A stretch of DNA of 64,000 nt from Thalassomonas sp. M1454 (GTDB lineage Bacteria > Pseudomonadota > Gammaproteobacteria > Enterobacterales > Alteromonadaceae). This document shows positions 60,042 to 64,000 of the stretch, piece after piece. Location: assembly GCF_007097525.1 (NCBI RefSeq), contig NZ_VKDD01000002.1, positions 901,994 through 965,993 on the forward strand, written 5' to 3'. Under the pieces are notes generated by a model. That model was not told the origin of the DNA. It saw only the letters and a program-made list of their open reading frames with translations, and searched no databases. Numbering within the stretch: position 1 is the first letter of the stretch; the number at the start of each line of letters is the position of its first letter. Position numbers and translations under genes: made by a program.

Positions 60042-60839
60042 ATGAAAAATTTAATTTCAACTTTGTTGTTAATGGTGACAATAACTGGTTGCCAGGCAGG
60101 CGATACAAACTCTGAAAATGTAAATCATAGCGACTCGATTAAACTACATATTGATATGGACAGCTATATTGATGATTTTTCTCAATCACAACCAACTAGA
60201 ACAATACAATTTAACATAAGGATATTTGCCGATGATGGTGTTTCAAAAAGCCAAATCATTGTTAACCCTAACGATGAATTTGAAATAACCATTGATGGAT
60301 TTACTTATGACTTAAACCAACAGTTTGATCAAACATCAAGTTTAACCGGTTTTAGCCGCTACAGCGCTAAACTAAACAATGTCGATAAGGACATAAAGAA
60401 AGTTTCTGTGCGATTAAAAATCCATACCGGTGTATATCAAGCTACCTATACCATTCCAAAAAGTTTAAAAGTTAACAATTACTCTAAACGTTCTATGATG
60501 TTTAATCCTATGTATGATGCGATTGATTTATCCTGGATAGCAGAATCACACCCGAGTAAAGTAAGGGTTGTACACGAACTTTATGCTAAAAGCTCAAGCA
60601 GTAAGTGTTCAACTTTAGATAATGAGTATTTAGTGCAATACCATGAAAACTCAGTCTTTATTAATCCTGGTTTTACTCAAGCAAGCTGTGCACAAGCTGA
60701 TAATATTGAAAAGGTTAAAACCGAAGTTACATTAAGCACTGATAACGAAAGTTTACATTGGGATTATCGCTCATTTGATAAGAGTTCGTTTAGTTACCAA
60801 GAGACTTACACTTGGAAAAATGAATGGACCGCACCTTAA
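60042..60839 (+). CDS. Predicted lipoprotein of unknown function
   Basis: The protein has 265 aa. Signal peptide with lipobox ITGC puts the lipid on Cys17. The mature part looks like beta-rich sandwich domains: alternating hydrophobic strands (TIQFNIRIFADDG, FEITIDGF, VSVRLKIHTG). Cys residues in KCSTLDNEYL and ASCAQADN could form a disulfide. No known family was recognised. It stands between the DUF2062 gene and the converging lolE, and has its own hairpin. Confidence 0.7.
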   Translation: MKNLISTLLLMVTITGCQAGDTNSENVNHSDSIKLHIDMDSYIDDFSQSQPTRTIQFNIRIFADDGVSKSQIIVNPNDEFEITIDGFTYDLNQQFDQTSSLTGFSRYSAKLNNVDKDIKKVSVRLKIHTGVYQATYTIPKSLKVNNYSKRSMMFNPMYDAIDLSWIAESHPSKVRVVHELYAKSSSSKCSTLDNEYLVQYHENSVFINPGFTQASCAQADNIEKVKTEVTLSTDNESLHWDYRSFDKSSFSYQETYTWKNEWTAP

Positions 60840-60873
60840 TTGAAGCAGTTAGGAAAAGCTAAAAAATTAAGAT

Positions 60874-60904
60874 AGAAGGTGTATAAACTCACTATACACC
60901 TTCT
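60874..60904. terminator. Bidirectional hairpin between the lipoprotein gene and lolE
   Basis: Perfect 12-bp stem AGAAGGTGTATA / TATACACCTTCT with 7-nt loop between converging genes. Confidence 0.65.
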
Positions 60905-60926
60905 ATATCGCAAACTTTTAACTTAC

Positions 60927-62174
60927 CTAGCCACCTTGTCCTAATACCTGTGCAGGATCGATCTTGGTTGCTCGCCAAGCTGGATATAAAGTAGCGAGTA
61001 GACTTAAAATAAAAGCAGCAAAAACAGTAAAAACCACATCGCGCATATCTAATTGAGTTGGCAAGAAATCGATAAAGTAAATATCACCAGATAAAAACTT
61101 AACATTAAAAAAATCTTCAATATTACGAATAATCGACGTTAAATAATTAGATAAATATACGCCTAACAGCGCGCCAGAAACACAGCCTAAAACACCGTTG
61201 ACTATACCTTGATAAACAAAGCTCATCATGATGGTAGATGACTTTGCCCCCATAGTTTTCAAAATAGCAATATCACTTTTTTTATCATTAACCGCCATAA
61301 ATAAGCTCGAAACAATATTAAAGCTTGCCACGGCAATTACCAATAACATCACCACAAACATCACAGTTCGCACTAGTTGGATGTCGTTAAACAAATGGCC
61401 TTGGCTGCGAGTCCAGTCATTCATATATACATAAGCGTCGAGTTCAAGACCTATATCGCGAACAATACTGCGCGCTTGATATACATCTCTAACTTGTAAG
61501 CGTAAACCATGCACACTATCTTCGATGCCAGCGAGTTTAGCTCCTTGCTGCATTGACATAAAGGCTGATGTTTGATCTATAGCACCACCAAATTTAAAGA
61601 TACCGCCAATGATCATATTGCGTTTAATTGGCGCGGCAAATTGCAAGCTATTACCACTCGTTTTGCGAGGTAATAACAGCTGTACCGTGTCACCAACTTG
61701 CAATTTGAGTTTTTTGGCTATGCCATCGCCAACAACCAATGAATTCTCGTTTAGTGACTGCCAGCTGCCTTGATGGACATAATCAGCTATCGCTGAAACC
61801 TTCATTTCAAGACTTGGCTCTACAGCGCGTACTTCTAAGCCTTTAACATTGTCGCCTTTTTGTAATAAGGCATCGAGTTTAATTAAAGGTGCTGCGGCAA
61901 CTACATTGGGGTGTTGTTCTATTTGAGCAACGTGTTTTTGCCAGTTATCAATTGGTTTACTTACCGCAATAAACTCACCATGAGGTACTACCGAAAGCAG
62001 TCTTGAGGTTAACTCGCGCTCAAAACCATTCATTGCTGATAACACTAAAATAAGCACCATTACCCCTAAGCCGATGCCTAAAGTAGAAGATGCCGAAATA
62101 AACGAAGCAAAGCCATTACCTTGGCGAGCTCGCACATAACGAAGACCTAAAAAGATGCTTAATGGGCGAAACAT
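60927..62174 (-). CDS. lolE: Lipoprotein-releasing system permease LolE
   Basis: Together with LolC and LolD it extracts outer-membrane lipoproteins from the inner membrane and hands them to LolA. It has 415 aa: one N-terminal helix with GLRYVRARQGNGFASFISASS and SAMNGFERELTSRLL, a large periplasmic domain, and three helices at the end. FLSGDIYFIDFLPTQLDMRD and the end IDPAQVLGQGG match LolE rather than LolC. Its start overlaps the lolD stop. Confidence 0.93.
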   Translation of the reverse strand: MFRPLSIFLGLRYVRARQGNGFASFISASSTLGIGLGVMVLILVLSAMNGFERELTSRLLSVVPHGEFIAVSKPIDNWQKHVAQIEQHPNVVAAAPLIKLDALLQKGDNVKGLEVRAVEPSLEMKVSAIADYVHQGSWQSLNENSLVVGDGIAKKLKLQVGDTVQLLLPRKTSGNSLQFAAPIKRNMIIGGIFKFGGAIDQTSAFMSMQQGAKLAGIEDSVHGLRLQVRDVYQARSIVRDIGLELDAYVYMNDWTRSQGHLFNDIQLVRTVMFVVMLLVIAVASFNIVSSLFMAVNDKKSDIAILKTMGAKSSTIMMSFVYQGIVNGVLGCVSGALLGVYLSNYLTSIIRNIEDFFNVKFLSGDIYFIDFLPTQLDMRDVVFTVFAAFILSLLATLYPAWRATKIDPAQVLGQGG

Positions 62175-62863
62175 TAAATAGCCACCAACTTACCGTGATC
62201 TAACTTAAGCTGCCTATCCATGCGCGCCGCTAAAGTTAAATCGTGGGTAACCACAACAAAACTGGTGCCTTCAGATTGGTTAAGCTCTTTTAATAATTGA
62301 AATATTTGCTCGGCAGTATCAAAGTCTAAATTACCCGTTGGTTCATCAGCTAATACTAATGACGGCTTGCTCACCAGTGCCCTTGCAATAGCGACACGTT
62401 GACGTTCCCCGCCAGATAGCTCACTTGGTCGATGATGCATACGATGCTCTAAGCCAACTTTAATTAACATAGCTTTAGCTGCTTTTGCCGCATCGCTTGG
62501 TTTATCACCACGAATCAATAATGGCATAGCGACATTTTCTTCGGCGCTAAACTCCATCATTAAATGATGAAATTGATAAATAAAACCTAAATGCTTGTTG
62601 CGAAACTTAGCCCGCTCATTATCTGATAATGCATAAATATCGATACCATCAATTGCGACTTGACCACTTGATGGCGTATCAAGTGCTCCAGCTAAGTGCA
62701 AAAATGTACTCTTACCACAACCAGAGCTACCAACGATGGCTAACAATTCACCCGATTTAACTTCTAAATCTAAGCCAGTAAGCACCGATGTTAACTGTGG
62801 TCCTTGTTGATACTCTTTAACCAATTGTTGGCAGACTAATACACTCTTTCCATTACTACTCAT
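62174..62863 (-). CDS. lolD: Lipoprotein-releasing system ATP-binding protein LolD
   Basis: ATPase that drives LolCE. It has 229 aa. Walker A GSSGCGKS at residues 45-52, [17 protein letters not shown] (Q-loop and LolCE contact), LSGGERQR and [10 protein letters not shown] are all present. It overlaps lolC by eight bases at its start and lolE by one base at its end. Confidence 0.96.
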   Translation of the reverse strand: MSSNGKSVLVCQQLVKEYQQGPQLTSVLTGLDLEVKSGELLAIVGSSGCGKSTFLHLAGALDTPSSGQVAIDGIDIYALSDNERAKFRNKHLGFIYQFHHLMMEFSAEENVAMPLLIRGDKPSDAAKAAKAMLIKVGLEHRMHHRPSELSGGERQRVAIARALVSKPSLVLADEPTGNLDFDTAEQIFQLLKELNQSEGTSFVVVTHDLTLAARMDRQLKLDHGKLVAI

Positions 62864-64000
62864 TTCTTAACACCTGTGCCGGTTGCGTTTTTGACGCGCG
62901 ATATGCTGGATACAACGTTGCCGTAAAGCTCATGACTAACGCCGAACCAATAATAATAAATACTTGCGATATTTGTAGATCAATCGGCAGGGTTTGCATA
63001 ACAAAACCAGATCCTAAAATATTAACCCCAAAAAGAGATAGCAGTGAGTTGATATTTAACGTAAAGATAACACCAACTATAGCGCCTAAAAACGTGCCCC
63101 ACAAACCATTAACCATACCTTGGGTGATAAATATTTTTAACACCCCAAATGGACTCATTCCTAACGTTTGTAAAATACCTATTTCGCCTTGTTTATCAAT
63201 CACCACCATAACTAGGGCAGAAACAATATTAAATGCTGCTACAGCGATAATTAAACTTAGCATCAACCACATCATATTTTTTTCAATTTGTACGGCTTGA
63301 AACAAACTGCCTTGGCTAGTATTCCAAGTGTGCATACTAAGGCCATGAAAGTTTGATTTTAAAGACAAGCCTGTTGCAACCGCTTGAGCATTAAACGCAT
63401 CATCAAGATAAAGGCGGATTTTATCCACACCATCACCTTTACGGCGCAGTAATTTAGCTGCATCTTGGCCGTGAATAAGGATCATTTGATCGTCAACTTG
63501 CGACCCCATATCAAACACACCAGCTAAGGTAAAGGTTCTCTGCACTGGCACCCTACCCATTGGCGTAAATATAGTTTTAGTTGGTAAAACTAATCTTACT
63601 TTAGAGCCTATTCTAATACCCATATCACGAGCTAATTTAACCCCCATGATCATTTGATACTTGCCAGCAACTAGAGAATTGAAGTCACCAGATTGCATAT
63701 TTTGTGCTATCGATGAAACCTGTTGTTCATATTCAGGATATACACCTTGCATCAAGACCCCACGCAGCTGCGTTGCCGATTGCACTAAAGCATCACTTTC
63801 AATGTAAGGGGTGGCTGATTGAATGTGCTTAATATCTTTAAGCTCGGTTAATAATTGCGGCCAGTTACCAATATGCTGCTGCTCGGTTTCAATAACAACA
63901 TGTGGTACCAAGCCTAAAATTCGTTGTTTTAATTGACCTTCAAAGCCATTCATTACTGAAACAACCGTGATTAATGAAGCTACACCTAATAAAATTCCGG
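62856..64000 (-). CDS. lolC: Lipoprotein-releasing system permease LolC (5' end outside the window)
   Basis: The frame stays open to 64000, so about the first 30 codons are missing. Visible at the edge is the first membrane helix running into [22 protein letters not shown]. The periplasmic domain carries the [13 protein letters not shown] region that corresponds to the LolA-recruiting hook of LolC, and the C-terminus [15 protein letters not shown] fits LolC. The order lolC-lolD-lolE is as in E. coli. Confidence 0.92.
   Translation of the reverse strand, partial: GILLGVASLITVVSVMNGFEGQLKQRILGLVPHVVIETEQQHIGNWPQLLTELKDIKHIQSATPYIESDALVQSATQLRGVLMQGVYPEYEQQVSSIAQNMQSGDFNSLVAGKYQMIMGVKLARDMGIRIGSKVRLVLPTKTIFTPMGRVPVQRTFTLAGVFDMGSQVDDQMILIHGQDAAKLLRRKGDGVDKIRLYLDDAFNAQAVATGLSLKSNFHGLSMHTWNTSQGSLFQAVQIEKNMMWLMLSLIIAVAAFNIVSALVMVVIDKQGEIGILQTLGMSPFGVLKIFITQGMVNGLWGTFLGAIVGVIFTLNINSLLSLFGVNILGSGFVMQTLPIDLQISQVFIIIGSALVMSFTATLYPAYRASKTQPAQVLRNE

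Overview
The window is AT-rich chromosomal DNA of a marine gammaproteobacterium of the order Alteromonadales, most likely Colwelliaceae (Colwellia or Thalassotalea type). This rests on E. coli-like housekeeping gene order (sbcCD; trmB-yggL-mutY-yggX; syd-queF-ppnN-xni; gcvA-ygdD-rlmM; sirB2-sirB1-kdsA; the full bamA-skp-lpxD-fabZ-lpxA-lpxB-rnhB-dnaE-accA-tilS and rpsB-tsf-pyrH-frr-uppS-cdsA-dxr-rseP series; map-glnD-dapD; lolCDE), together with DUF3192 lipoproteins and repeats of a type I recall from this order. The taxonomic call is from memory; no search was run. I see no prophage, insertion sequence, CRISPR array or defence island.

Layout. 1-1631: sbcC (partial) and sbcD, minus strand. 1968-4215: anaerobic ribonucleotide reductase nrdG-nrdD, behind a promoter with a perfect FNR box and two NrdR-like boxes 32 bp apart. 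4356-5712: an unknown gene and mgsA. 5719-5797: a very long inverted repeat. 5811-8612: trmB, yggL, mutY, yggX. 8830-9288: tRNA-Phe and tRNA-Thr, followed by a tandem duplication of the tRNA-Thr 3' end. 9289-11982: a small membrane protein, a csrB-type regulatory RNA with an upstream UvrY/GacA box, DUF962 and GNAT genes, and a DUF3192 lipoprotein. 12177-18000: syd, queF, ppnN, xni, a second DUF3192 gene and an NAD-type isocitrate dehydrogenase. 18047-21616: rlmM, ygdD, a hydrolase, gcvA and a small secreted protein. 21751-25159: kdsA, a DUF819 transporter, sirB1 and sirB2.

25260-25557 holds no gene but carries a dense set of DnaA boxes, GATC sites and GATCT-type 13-mers, and resembles a chromosomal oriC. 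25590-48021 is one long minus-strand block: sstT, tilS, accA, dnaE, rnhB, the lipid A genes, skp, bamA, rseP, dxr, cdsA, uppS, frr, pyrH, tsf and rpsB. It makes the outer membrane (lipid A, BAM), isoprenoid and phospholipid precursors, and translation factors. 48393-52926 is map-glnD-dapD on the plus strand. 53025-59189 is kdsB, a Trm112-like gene, lpxK, msbA and comEC. 59282-60839 is a DUF2062 protein and an unknown lipoprotein. The window ends with lolE, lolD and a 5'-truncated lolC.

The strongest non-coding observations are the oriC-like region, the csrB-type RNA, the FNR/NrdR promoter of nrdGD, the tRNA-Thr tandem relic, the long inverted repeat beside mgsA, a heptamer repeat running through the end of lpxB, and a 17-nt tRNA D-arm relic between pyrH and tsf. 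All function calls come from reading motifs and family knowledge.
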